From: Dipylidium caninum
Lineage: Eukaryota; Platyhelminthes; Cestoda; Cyclophyllidea; Dipylidiidae
Reading direction: 5' to 3'
Assembly (NCBI GenBank): GCA_017562135.1
Contig: QEYB01001046.1
Coordinates: 4,836,001 to 4,900,000 of the forward strand
DNA length: 64,000 nucleotides
Shown here: one piece after another, positions 23,415 to 35,606 of the stretch
Layout of the letters: each line of letters begins with the position of its first letter
Position numbering within the stretch: the stretch's first letter is position 1
The notes under the pieces: model-generated
Told to the model about the DNA's origin: nothing
The model's input: only the letters and a program-made list of their open reading frames with translations
Databases searched by the model: none
Program-made: the position numbers and the translations under genes

Positions 23415-25488
23415 TTATTGGCGATAGCGAGTGGATTCCCGATAAGATGGCGAACCACTGCCATAATAGTCGCGACCGCCGGGTCGGTCATGCTCGTTTC
23501 GGGAGGAACGGTGGCGCTTTTCGTCGCTTCTAGAGGGACGAGGTGAACGAGAACGCGAACGATGACGACTGCTGCGGTGGTGTCGGCGACTGCCACTTCT
23601 ATAATCATCACCTTCACTGCCGCTGTTACTGTATGAGCGTCGACGACGTCTACTCCCACTCGTACTACCACTCCTGCAAACAAGATGAATAATTTACGTA
23701 TACAAACCAAGGAGTAAGCTTATGCACCTATTAACGAGCAACAAGGGGGGGGGTAGGCATGGGTAATCATAGTTGCTTTAAATATGAAGGTGAGGCGAGA
23801 GGCATTTATGATGATTAAAAACCTTAGAAAAAAGAAATAGGTGGTAGGCGTAAACAGGAAAAAAGACGAACAATTTCTCAGACAACGACCTCGACCTATA
23901 GATATATCGACGAGGGAACAAAATCCGAAATATGACTAGTCACAAATGAAGGTGGGCTAGAGAGAGGATTTTGAGGTCGTAAAAAAGCAGAATTAGGTAC
24001 AGCAAACAAGAAGCACCAACATACTTTGATCCGTAAGACTTCATTTCTATTCCATGTAGGGTATCCTGTAATGAGTTTATAAGAACTTTGCATCGATCGT
24101 CGTTCGCGATTTTGGACTGCTTAATCAAAGATATTGCTGTAACAAGAGTTTCAATTGATCTAGGATAGTTCCCACAAGCTGCATCGAGAACGGCTCGATT
24201 GATAGCAGTTGAAGAGACAGTCTTGTTTTTTTCCATTATGTCCTCAAATTCTGCCTCACTTATCTTTGAGGTTTGCCCTAACGGAAAGAAAAAAAGTGAA
24301 CATACAGAAGTAATATAACTTTAAATTAATAATAACAGCAAGAAAAACCTGGCGTGTATGTTTGCACTATGGAGCGGCCGAACTGATCTAATTGAGGTCG
24401 AAGCACAGAAGTCCCCAACTGTGTTTGAAGCAAGGAACTAGGACCGACTGCTCCCGTTTGATTTAATCCACCCTGCTGTAAGAAGTTAGGATTGATATGT
24501 GCATTTACACCGGATGACCCCGGTATAGCTAAAGGAGGTGTGGGAATAAGACTAGATCCAGGGTTCGTGGAAAGCGTTGTGGGCAGATTGAAACCCGACA
24601 TGATTAAATCTAGAAAACCTGGTAAGTAAACATTAACCAAGTTACTTTGAAAACCTTGAGACAGATTTGGAATCCCCAAGGGCAGCGCCCCACCTGATGA
24701 ACGCGTAGATGACGCTCGACCCATAAGCGACGAGCTACCTCGCATACTAAACCCAAGAGAAGCTGGGATGGCAGGTGTACTCATTAGTGGTGGTGGTAAT
24801 CTTCCATTGCCTGAAGAAATAGATCAATCCGCAATAGCTTACTCGAGTTATTGGAAACGCGACTATTTGATGCTGCTCCAAGCAAAGCAGAAGCCGATGA
24901 GTTCTGAATAATTCCATCATTACTAGCGGCCTTCTCGAAAAATGCCAAGCTCTGTTTTGTACAGTAAGTGAGAACAGGTTGTTGACCATTGATCTCGATT
25001 TTTGGGATTTTCTCCATTCCTGTTTTAACAGACGACTCTGACCCAAAAACTATCACACAAAACCCCTTCGACTGTCCGTTTTGGCGGTTTTCATGAAATT
25101 TTATCTCTAAAATGTCTCGTATACCAACGTTACCGAACGCCTCTTGTATGTCAACATCGGTGGTCCACTAGAGGAACGACATAAACAAGGTAAGAAAGCA
25201 TTACCCATGTCAGATTTCCTAAATAGGTCGCAAATCGCTTCCCTGTGTGAGAGGGCTGAGTCGGAGTAGTGATAGGCTTGGTCTAAGCAGACTGTTTAAT
25301 CAAAATGCGCAACTACTTTTGAGTCCGAGCCAGTGTTTTCAGGTTTGGAGGAAGACGGTATTATAACGTCATCATACAGCTCTGTAAGTTCATTTGGCTC
25401 CTTAAAAAGTAGGGATTGGAAAACAACGAACTTGAACAAAATCCTCCTCAATATTATCATACAAATCGATCTCGGCACCGTTATCCAT
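23415..25488 (-). CDS. CPSF6: Cleavage and polyadenylation factor subunit 6 (CPSF6/CFIm68-like), 7 exons
   Basis: Exons 25488-25432, 25400-25317, 25282-25205, 25167-24843, 24810-24349, 24277-24025 and 23673-23415 join in phase to 505 codons plus TAA. The protein is the larger CFIm subunit, which acts in the nucleus with CPSF5 in poly(A)-site choice. The acidic N-terminus repeats an IDLYD/ELYDD motif. The RRM starts at ATYLGNLTW and continues [38 protein letters not shown] Pro/Gly/Asn-rich linker follows, then the conserved block [14 protein letters not shown]...[16 protein letters not shown]...[13 protein letters not shown], and a C-terminal RS domain. CPSF7 is the close alternative; the RS tail and RRM fit CPSF6/7 generally. 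Introns are 31, 34, 37, 32, 71 and 351 nt. Confidence 0.94.
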
Positions 25489-26925
25489 TATAACACCCGA
25501 CTTTTGAGCAGAGTAAAACAAGCGGCAAAGGCAAAGAATGACCTACTGATAACACTTTTTGCCATAGGTGGTGTTACTAAGGTTTAACATTTCGTTTTTA
25601 AAATTACATTATAGGAAGATGAATACATTTTACATGTTTTTTGGGATGTAAAGCGATCTGTTACCTGATGGTCATCCGAGCAATGCATCATATTATGGAC
25701 AACCTTTTAAGTCCCATGCACACCAGCCTCTCCAGATTTCTTATTCGTTAAAAGTATTATGCGGCCCTGCACTTCATGGCTGTCTTTTTAAATGACTACT
25801 TCTTTCGAAGCCTACGATAAAATTAGGAACGCGGCAATATGCAGAGGGCTTTTAACACCGCCAAACTAATATTTAATACTATCCCGAGACCTTTCTCCGC
25901 ACCTTATAACATATGAACACTGAATACTCTAAGTGGCGTTCAGTAATGACAAACACAAATATATAACATCCACAATCTTCTCATTTGTAATTTCCGACTA
26001 ATCAAGTCATACCCCGAATCAAACCCGTAGAGGCATATACGTCACTTGAATCTGTTTTACTATATAGTAAAGCATGAAAGTGGGACACACTGAGTCTTTC
26101 TCGATCCACCCCAATACGTTTTTGGATTACTAATATAAAAAGATGCTAGAAAACCATAAGTATAGGGCAGAGCCACGAGTAAAATAAAAAATATGACGAG
26201 TGTGTACAATGAAAGGCCTGTACGGTCAAAACCCCATTTGGAAAAAAACTCGAGATCACAAATCATGCATACTTCAGACTATGTTTCAGGTAACTAACTG
26301 AAGTTTCATATGAAATGGAACTGAAAATAAAGCAAAAAGGAAATGAATCAGGTTACTTCAGTGGAAATACACAAGATCAGAAATGTAGATCGATGAACAC
26401 AGCCGCAATAAAAAGGTGAGGCAGAGGAGGAACATTGGCAGTTTTGAGATGTTAAAAAGCATATTGCCTAGAATGTAAAATACGTATCAGAATAAAAAAC
26501 CGAAGCGTAATTTTGAGACAGCTAACCAAAAGCGTACCTAAAATCCGAGTCCAACCGATGTCTATGTTAGCTTGAACGTGAGAGCTAAAATAAGGAAATA
26601 ATGAAGTGCAAGTCGAGAAGATTTTCAGTAGGTCAGGAAATTGTAGTATGCAAAAGAGTAAAGAGAGTAGACAGTGAGATGAAAAATTAATAGTAATTAT
26701 CCTGTCAAAAAAGTCGAATGTCTTGAACGCTTGGGATAATACTACGAAGGGAATTTAATGGGCATTATATCAAAGGTATAACTGCTTTCGAAATTAGATC
26801 CCTTCTTTAATGTGGTGTTTACAAAGTAAAAATACCATGACAAGAATCGTAAAGCAATTCACTTGGGAGAGATGTCAGATTTAGCATGGAGACATCACCA
26901 TTACATAAAAGGGAGACACTTAAAG
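25489..26925. other. intergenic AT-rich region
   Basis: Between the CPSF6 start and the 3' end of the 5-phosphatase gene, both on the minus strand. It should hold the CPSF6 promoter. No supported gene is seen. Confidence 0.55.
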
Positions 26926-29900
26926 TTACACAAGTCCATTTACAACGTTGAATTTCAGAATAAATAGTTTCAGGGGGAAAGGGAGGGGCGGATCGGCTCC
27001 CGTGATAAAGAATGATGAAAATTTCACTTTTGTGCTAAAACTGACCTTAATGATCTTGCTGTACCCTTGTGGACAATTCTTGGACTTAGAAAAATAGGCA
27101 AGTTGGATGGCTCCAGAGCGACATCGTCGCAAGACACTTGCATCGACGCTTGCGTTGAACAAGGGGTAAGTCTTGTTGAATCTTATAATAGGTGTCTGAT
27201 TACGACTGGTGGTTAAGTTTTCGTTGTATTTCATTTCTTCTTCGAACAAGCTATCTAGTTTCGAGCTCAGACTGGAGAGACAAGACGTAGAGTTGAAAAT
27301 TGAGACAATATCATCAGTCCAGAGATTGTAGAAGTCAACGGGAAGCACCGCAACCCAGTCCAAATTGCACACATGTAGTGCGGATGTAGGATACGCTGGA
27401 AAGTTCTCATAAGAAACGCTCAAACGCGTGCGCACCGTCCTCTGGAGATCGCTCATAGCCTTTTCCTCCATCTTATCCTGCTCTGTCGCACTTACCGGTG
27501 CTTCAGCGTTAGCCCATGACTTCTGTGCTTTGTCGAGAGAGTGGTATAAGAAAAACTCCTCTGAGGTCGATCGAAGAAGACAACGGGATTCGGCCTGTCG
27601 AAAATGCTGCCGATCTTGCACTAGGGTAGCCGTGGTAAGAGGCGGAAGGGTCAACGAGCGCATAGGAAAACCTTAAGTCCTCATCCACTGAGTGTGCTAT
27701 GTACAAAACGGGGACCAGAGTAAGATTAGCACAAAAGAAACACTAGACCTCTGTATTAACGCCAAGAATTGAGAGCTCGGACGCATATAGGAGGGACGCA
27801 CAGAAGACATTATAGGATCCAATGATTATAAATAACAGGAAGGAGGCATGATAAGAGTCATACATAAGTCTAAAATTATTCCTATGAAAGAGTGATTACT
27901 CATTTGGCAGTGAGAATTTACAAAGAAGTTCTCTGAGGATGATATCACTAACGGATAAAAGTGAATAACTGATGATCGTAGTAAACGTTCCAATTGTCTA
28001 AATATTTAAACAATATTAACAGCAAAAATAAGTAATAATAACTAATAGCGCTTTTACTGGGTCTTTAAATTGTGTGATATTTTAAATCAAATTGGGTACC
28101 ACGCTAAGCCATTCCAGTGCGAAACCGATCTAAAAAAATAACTGCAAAGAGCTTTTGTCTCGTGTGAAAGTAGTGGTAGAGAGTATTAGTCAAGAAATGG
28201 CCAGACTGTAATCAGTTTCCAACGCGCCCAACAAAGTGGAAATTAGATAGAAAGCTGGGAGAATATACCTAAAGAGGAAGATTGATTTGATCAAAAAGGC
28301 TATCAAGTATGAATCATTATTGGCTGTAACAAAAAAACAATTTTCAAATGTGTTCGTGCAAAGAAAGTAGAGAGAAGACAATAATCGCACTAAAGCTATA
28401 ACTTTCCGCCATTCACCTGGTTCTTTGCCTGGATGAAAATTTGGTTGCACATAATTGTTCATAAGTAACAGTATTTACTAAAAATAAATTTTCTTGTTTT
28501 TCAAAGAATGACGTACAAATATTGAAGTGGGAAAACGCAAGGTAAAATGGTTAAAAACTCATTTGCTCCGAACAAATAAAAAGTATTCATAACCCAATCT
28601 GTTAACTAATGAGCTAAATTTGACAAGACCGACAATATGGTAAATGCTGAAACTTTGGTTGTTTGAGGCAGTGGAGAATGAGGTCGTAGACCTACTGGGA
28701 GAAGTAGGTTGAATGAATAGGATTGGAAGTCGAAACCAGGCAAAGGGTACGCGGGCATGGAAACGGGCGAAGACGGGGCGATGATCGGAGGAGACGATGT
28801 CGGGCAAATGGTCGTATACAAGTAGGTGTAATTCTGGGGTTTCAGCGCACCAATTCTCCTCGTGATACTTCTCGGCGCCAGAAACAGTGGGGATGTCAAC
28901 GCACGTGGAGTCGTCGCATGTCACCCGGTGGAGAGCCGAATGGGGTACTTGGCAATCTGACTTGTCCAGCCTCACGGTGTGCTCCATGAGCAGATCGTTG
29001 TGTGCCATATAAAGGATTCTATCCGTATAAGATGGAACTCGCTGCTTCTTACTTAAGAGGCAGCAAAAAACGCCGTTTATTTAAACGAACAGTTTAGTCG
29101 CACAATTTTCTCAATAAGATACGCGATTCAAACGGGATTGTGCAACATCTCAAAAGTGGAAAAGTCCAAGGAAACGTCCGTATATAACGTTTTCAAAAGT
29201 AAGAAATATATTAAGGATAAATAACAGGTAAATATAATCGCAAAGGGTTAGTTTTCTTGCGGAGCTAATACTTCAGAGAAATAGATTGTTGATATCGCTG
29301 GTGAAGAAATTTAAGGGTAGGAATAAGGTAGTTCCAATTCTTGGAGGGCAAAAATACCACTGGATTGGAAAAAACAGATATTCGAGATTCGTACATGTGC
29401 TTTCTATTTAAGTGACCACCCTGAAACTCGACTTAGGCATGTCAAGCTACAACAATGATAAAATGGGCCTACTCCTACCATATGAAGACAAAAATAGCCG
29501 ATGCTAAAGTATTCCATGATGCAGAAAAACAAACAAGTATATGAATGATAGTCCATTTGTTTTTTAGATATACTAGCTAAAAAATGGTCATAAGAGTAAA
29601 ATAATAAAATGTGAATAGATTCGAAGACTAAGAATAGCAAGAAATATCAATACCAAACTGAGTGTAAAAAAGGAGAAAAGATGTATGATGCTGACGAGAT
29701 TTCACAATACATATAGCCGATTTCCAACACGAAGGCAATGGACTACGAACGAAGTAAATAAAAAATTTGTTAGTTTTGAACTTCTGGTCATTTTACGCTC
29801 TAGCGGACAAAAGTCGCTGACAGGGGCTAAGACATTAAAGAAGGAATAATGGAAAAATGGAAGTTATCATAAGACCAGAAGTAAGCGACAGAAATAAATT

Positions 29901-32049
29901 GAATTGAATCCTTAAAAACAGAGAAAATCGTAAATGAGGAAGTGAAAGGTACCATATAGCGTGAACCATCTTCAAGTTTTTCAACGCCCAAGAATAAACG
30001 GGGTTCATATCACTAAAACGTGGCCAGAGTGTAGGGACAGAAGCGATGCGAATTCAAAGTATGTAAAATCATGGACTCGCCTTGAATCATAGTTCTTGGT
30101 ACCCTTGTCAAACTTAAAGGTTGGTGGAAAAGTGATCTCTCCCTCCTTGAAATCAAGAAATACCAATTCGTCCTCCATGGTCTTCTTTAACTGGAGAAAA
30201 ATTACCTCATCAGGAGTAAATGATATACCACAGTAAAAGTATACAAAGGTTTGCACCAAATGCACCAATTCAGCCACATTCACCCATCTACGATGCATTT
30301 CGATGATGATATTCAATGACAAGTTACTGATTCCTACCAGATTTACCATTCTCAACACGGTACGACTAAGGGTATTTTGGGATTCATGTGAACTACTACA
30401 GTTTAAAATAATCAGGTATGAAACTTCAAACATGACGTCTTCCTAGAGGATCTAAACGCCGCATAAGAGGTAAAGACGAGAACCATTTACCAAAGATGAA
30501 ACAATGCGGTTGACCGCAAATGGAATTCTGAGATGTTTGCGATAATAAAAAACAGTAATGTAACCTTCCAGAAAAGCAATAACTATTTATGGCACTCGGT
30601 GATATTGGACCACCAACTATCATACACCTTCTGTCATTAATCAACAGCAAACTAACCTACGTAGTTAACTCAGCATCTCGACTAATTGCAAATCAACATA
30701 TTGAAAATGACTGCTCAAGTCACAACAACACCTACTACACGGACACAAGAAGTAGATGACAGACAAGTTGGTGAACCAGATAAAGAATAAAAACATGCAT
30801 GAAGGCAAAGCGAGATTTTCTTATCAAAATTACTTTCCAGTAAGATTTGTGAATTATTAATGAATGTTACATCTGATCAAGAGAATATATGATAATGTAA
30901 AAGCCGGGTGCGACACAACGAAAAACCACACATCAGAGAAAAAAACGGAGTGGCGGGAAGTTGTTACCTGGTCGTGTTCTAATAAGGTATCTATGCGTTT
31001 GGAAGAGATCAATCGTTCGACATCATCCTTTTCCAAACCCTCCGTCCGAAAATTAAGATCACCCATCCAGAAAACGTAGCTATAGGATTAAGCAACTGGG
31101 CAAATGGTTAATTAAGGATGTATACACGGAGACAAGATGTTATAATGCAATAAATTGTGGCCAGCACAAAAAAACACGGGGTAGCAAATGATAAGATTGT
31201 GGGGAAAAATAAAACATGACGTTTTCTAAACGTAGGCAGAGAACTAAAGTGTAAATCGGAAAAGTCGGCGCTTTCAGAAGTTAGTTGAAAGTGTAACAGG
31301 AGTCGGGCATACAGAATGCACTTACTCGTGGTCAGTGAGAAGGTTTACATCTGGATCGCGGAAAGCTTGGCTTTGTAAAACATCTCGGTAATCCTAGTAA
31401 GAAGGTAGTGTTAACAAGCATGTGTTCCAATCTACGTTAATGCGGTCTTCGAGTTTCTCAGTGTGTGGTGTGAAGTGCGCGGACACACACGCCATATTGA
31501 CGCCGCAGACCTCAAAGCGCACGCTACAAGCCCCCTTGTTGCCCTGCATGGGATTAAATAACATTAACAACACGAAAGACAATCGGATTCTACCATTATG
31601 CCCCCATAACCGAATGCCGTCATCTCGGATTCAATGTTATTTATAGCGGGAAGGAGTTGTCTTTTGACAAAAGCGTAAATCCAAATGGCCCAACAATTGC
31701 GATGCTTAATCTAGCACAAAAGAGATGAACTAGGGGCAAAAGAAGTTTACAAGAACGTAATTTAAAGGTGCCATAACGATCTTCAAAGCATCGTACCAGT
31801 CATTTGATCTGGGGACTTCTTGCAACCTGAAGAAATGAGACGAAATGTGAGTGCAAAGACTCACCCCAGAAAAATTACATCGGGATGTGGCTGGCAATCC
31901 ACGCCTAAAAGCTTGAAGAGGTCTTGTCGCGGAGGTCTCTCATCACCCACATTCCACGTACAACAGTAAACACTACAAAAAGGTGCTTTGATGTTGAAAA
32001 GTATAGAAATGAGCATGGGGTTTATAGGATTGAGCATTCGTAAGGTCAT
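26926..32049 (-). CDS. Inositol polyphosphate 5-phosphatase with SKICH domain (INPP5K/J-like)
   Basis: Exons 32049-31865, 31826-31757, 31710-31594, 31543-31436, 31393-31326, 31079-30968, 30190-30081 and one from 29051 join in phase. Enzymes of this family remove the 5-phosphate of phosphoinositides such as PI(4,5)P2 at membranes. Motifs in order: TWNV, LQEVP (metal-binding Glu), GNKGACSVR, FWMGDLNFR, FPPTFKF, SYTDRIL and SSDHRPV. The C-terminal segment 27660-26926 carries a SKICH-like pattern (LDWVAVLPVDF, then QLAYFSKS), which places it near INPP5K/INPP5J. The joint between the exon at 29051 and the SKICH part is not resolved, so the end of that exon and the start of the last are uncertain. 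The intron 30080-29052 begins with GC. The start ATG at 32049 is the best in-frame choice; an upstream exon is possible. Confidence 0.82.
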
Positions 32050-34902
32050 TAAGTAAGGAATTTGAGCTTTAGGCACTTAGCACGTAGTAAAAGACGACAG
32101 GAGAGGTCTAATTGTACAAATTTGACTTTTCGAGAATTTATTCACTCAAAAGCTTGCAAAATCTTCCAAGGACAAATAAGCGTAGTTGAGCAGATAAGAA
32201 CGACGCTACCTTATAAATAGAAAGATACGAAGGAAGTAATAAAAATATAGTGAATGTTAAGATTAAGATAATTTTTCATAAAACACTATATTGTGATGCA
32301 TAACTGAAAATATATTATATTAAAATACAGGAGTATTAATTTTCGACTTAAGTTTATCTGTAATCGAACAATGCCTTAATTCGCGTGATAACAGATTCCC
32401 TAAAAATAACGTTCTCCGAAAGATTGAAAAGAATTTCGCCGACAGTGTCTAAAGTTTGCTGCTACATGCCTGTTGAGAATGAAGTAACACCGTATAAAAT
32501 AAGATCAACAATGAGGACACAAAGATCCGTAAAGTAACATTAAAGACGTAGTAAATATAAATTGAAAATAATAATTTGCAAAATTGGTAACAGGAAGCTT
32601 TAACTATAGAATTTCAAGAAAATTATAGCTACTCTTAGGGGTATAATATTAAACACATACGAAGTTGCGATTACCCTACGACATGAGTTAGTGTAAGGCT
32701 TAAAGGAATCATTACGAACTGAAGATCCAAAGGTTATTATTCAGCGTTTCCTATTAAGAAAAATAAGGAAGTAGGCTTCCACACATTCGTCAGCAATCGT
32801 TGACACGGTTTACGCAAAATATACTTGGTATAATAGGTTTCTCGTGGAAACTCATACATGTAATAACGCGGAGTGTGGCTTCGCTAGCATTGACTAAGAT
32901 TGGCATTGGTGCAGAAATCACATAAAGGAAAAACACGTAGCTCAATAACTAAGAATACCGTAAAACCTAAACTAAGACAGAACAAAGCGAAATACAGACC
33001 GTACCGCCCGAACGCAAATGGGCAAATAGAAGTAAGACGAACAACATAAAGGCCTTAAATTTGAATAAATTTTCATTTTTGAAAATTAACTTTGGTAGAA
33101 CGAAGCAAAACCTAGTATCTACAAGCACGAGTTGACGCCACTGCTACGTTCCGGCATATAATGACCCTACGTGAAGGCAATATAAAGTAAAATTGTCGAA
33201 AAGACAAAGTTAAGATAGAGGGTCGGATGGAAATAAGAAAGCCATCATTTATTGGACTGAGATACTGACATAAGCAATATAGCTACCTATTGTAAATAAT
33301 TAAAAAATTCTATTAACTGGGAAATATAGGATTATACACTAATTCCGACGCCCAAATACTACAGTTGGCCAAGGAATAGGTCTTGCGCTTGTCTATAAAA
33401 TAGGTATCACCAGACGCGTAATAAATTCGGTTTCTACAACAAGTATTAATAGAATCAATAAGCACTTCGGTGGGGAGAATGGACAGATGTGATAGACAAC
33501 AATAAGAAGCAGGAAAATGTTATAACACCTAACCTAGGAGAACTCGCCAAAAGCAAAGGTCGGAACAAATAATGACTAAACCTGATGTCCACAAAGATTA
33601 ATAAGACTAATATTGGAGCTGATAAGTCTACCCAAAATGTGGTAAACATAACTTCTAAAAGTAATTGGTGAAAATTATTGTAACTCACTGGCTCAATGTC
33701 TCTGTAAAGCTCTCAAGTTAATATGCAGAATAAATGTAATTTCTTGAACCCAAGTAACGACAACAAAACGAGGAAACGAAACATCAATTCACCAAAAGGA
33801 ACACAGAGGTTAGTTTATGGCTCTTTGCATCCAAGATGAATAGACGAGGAAGAATCAAATAATCATGCATAATGGTCTTGGATAACAGGGTTTACATCAA
33901 GGTAGTTAATATCCTAAACTAAACCAACTTTCACAGTGCTACAAAAGTACTGTTTCAGGTGAAAATTCAATTAGTTTGAATGGAGTTTAATAAGGCAAAA
34001 GTCGGAACTAAAACTATTTTTAACGAAATATTGTGTAAAGGGGCTATGAAAAGGCTGCCTTAACCGCATACGAATCCAACAAATATAACCAATTTTTGTT
34101 AAGATTGAGGATTACTCGGTCGTTACTTTTAACCCGAAGATAACGAAAAGCTGAGTAAACTGCATTATTGCAACAAATATTTAGATTTCGTATAAATCCG
34201 GTTTATGAATCGCTCATACGGCAGAAGCAAGCAAGAAGATCTGATCAGAGGAATAGATAGAGAACGTGATACACATTTTTGTCAATACTTTAAGGATAAG
34301 GTCGAGAACCACAGAATAAACGCGGAAACACACACACACCTGACAAAGCTCATCAGCTTGGAGCCCGCATTTAAGGTCACCAGCATTAAATTGCAATCAT
34401 CAACCCATTTGCAATGTAAAAACGCCAATAAAGTCAAATCAACAACAAATCTATGTACAGCCCTTAATAACTGAATAAAGTGTAAGGTGAAATATTGGAG
34501 GTATGTTTGCCACAGTAATTCCTCTTTCGCGAAAGGCATCTCGTGAAACACGAAGCCAAATCCGGTCTTAGCACTTTTATTTTGGACCTGTGTTTCGAAT
34601 CGTTTTGTATAGAAAATCAGCCACGCCTCGTAGCGTCCAATGGCATGTAATAATAATTGAACGGAAAACGATCGTTTTAAGCTTGAAATTTGTTGCTAAC
34701 TACATGGTTACCATTTGCTGCAGGTAAATTTATAATTTTCTAATGGAATGAAATAAGAACGTGGGTTCGCTTTGGGTACAGATTACGACAGATTACAAAG
34801 CCTGTCCTATTTATAATTGATGTCTACGACTGGAACACTGAAATAAACAAACATTACCTGCTTTGGAAGCCCGGACTTATCTTTATATAATTTATCAGCT
34901 AA
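32050..34902. other. AT-rich intergenic region
   Basis: I see no exon chain on either strand. The longest frame (34205-34474, + strand) looks like chance. The right end of the phosphatase gene here should carry its promoter. Confidence 0.5.
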
Positions 34903-35361
34903 ATGTCATCCACTGACGATTCCTTTACTTTTTCTCGGCATGTGCAAGACGAGAGCAATGTCAAAATTTTCTGCCCGTTGTTGCATACAAGAGGGAACAA
35001 ATTCTTCTTAAGATGTACATTACGTTCAGGAGAAGCTGAAGCACATGACTGCCATTGCGGCGCATCCGCATGATAGTAATAGTCAACTATTCCCAAGACG
35101 CGCAAGAAAATGATGAAGGCGATGTTAAGTTTTATGTATTTCTCGATAATTTTGGCATTTACAACCGGCTTAGACCTTATTGCCAACGTAATTTGTATGT
35201 TTACCGTGTTTAAGTTCAGATATATCGGCTTCTCTGCTCCTACAAAAAATTTAATGCGGAGCTTAGCCGCCAACTGGTCATTTTTCGAACCCATTGCAGC
35301 ATTTCGTTTTCCCTATTTTGAGAGACCATCAAGAAACCGGCAGCCGAAGTTGGCGCGATAG
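34903..35361 (+). CDS. doubtful small spliced gene upstream of EHD
   Basis: An ATG at 34903 opens a natural-looking frame beginning MSSTDDSFTFSRHVQDESN. A donor (GATGTACAT) near 35012 and an acceptor (CCCAAG) near 35098 would join it in phase to a segment containing DEGDVKFYVFLDNFGIYNR. A third segment ends LARstop at 35361 (FRFPYFERPSRNRQPK). However, another + frame with a membrane-like stretch and a complete minus-strand frame of 131 codons (35294-34899) cover the same DNA. I do not recognise any of these products and cannot choose safely; the + reading has the more protein-like composition. Confidence 0.3.
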
Positions 35362-35606
35362 TCAGACCAAAAATTTACATGTAAACCCTGACTCAAGTAA
35401 ATACTATCAAAATTCTTAATCAAATATGCCGTATTCAACATTGTCGTTTTAAATATATTTATTTTTATTTACGCAGCGTTATCTGCCTTGACAAAATAAA
35501 TCTAGAGTTACTTTCTGCGTTGTATTGTTTTAATTATTAAAATAAGCCAATCGTATTTTCTGCTCATACTGTTGGGCGTGCACAAGATTTTGCGCTGGGT
35601 CCCAGT

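Noticed and set aside
23384..23710. Val/Ala-rich minus frame of 108 codons at the end of CPSF6
   Set aside because: It is a shifted frame of the Arg/Ser-rich last exon; the RS reading joins the previous exon in phase.
27509..27706. Alternative minus-strand frame (VDEDLRFSYALVDPS) over the start of the SKICH exon
   Set aside because: It ends in a stop before the SKICH motifs and has no usable donor; kept only as a possible alternative 3' end.
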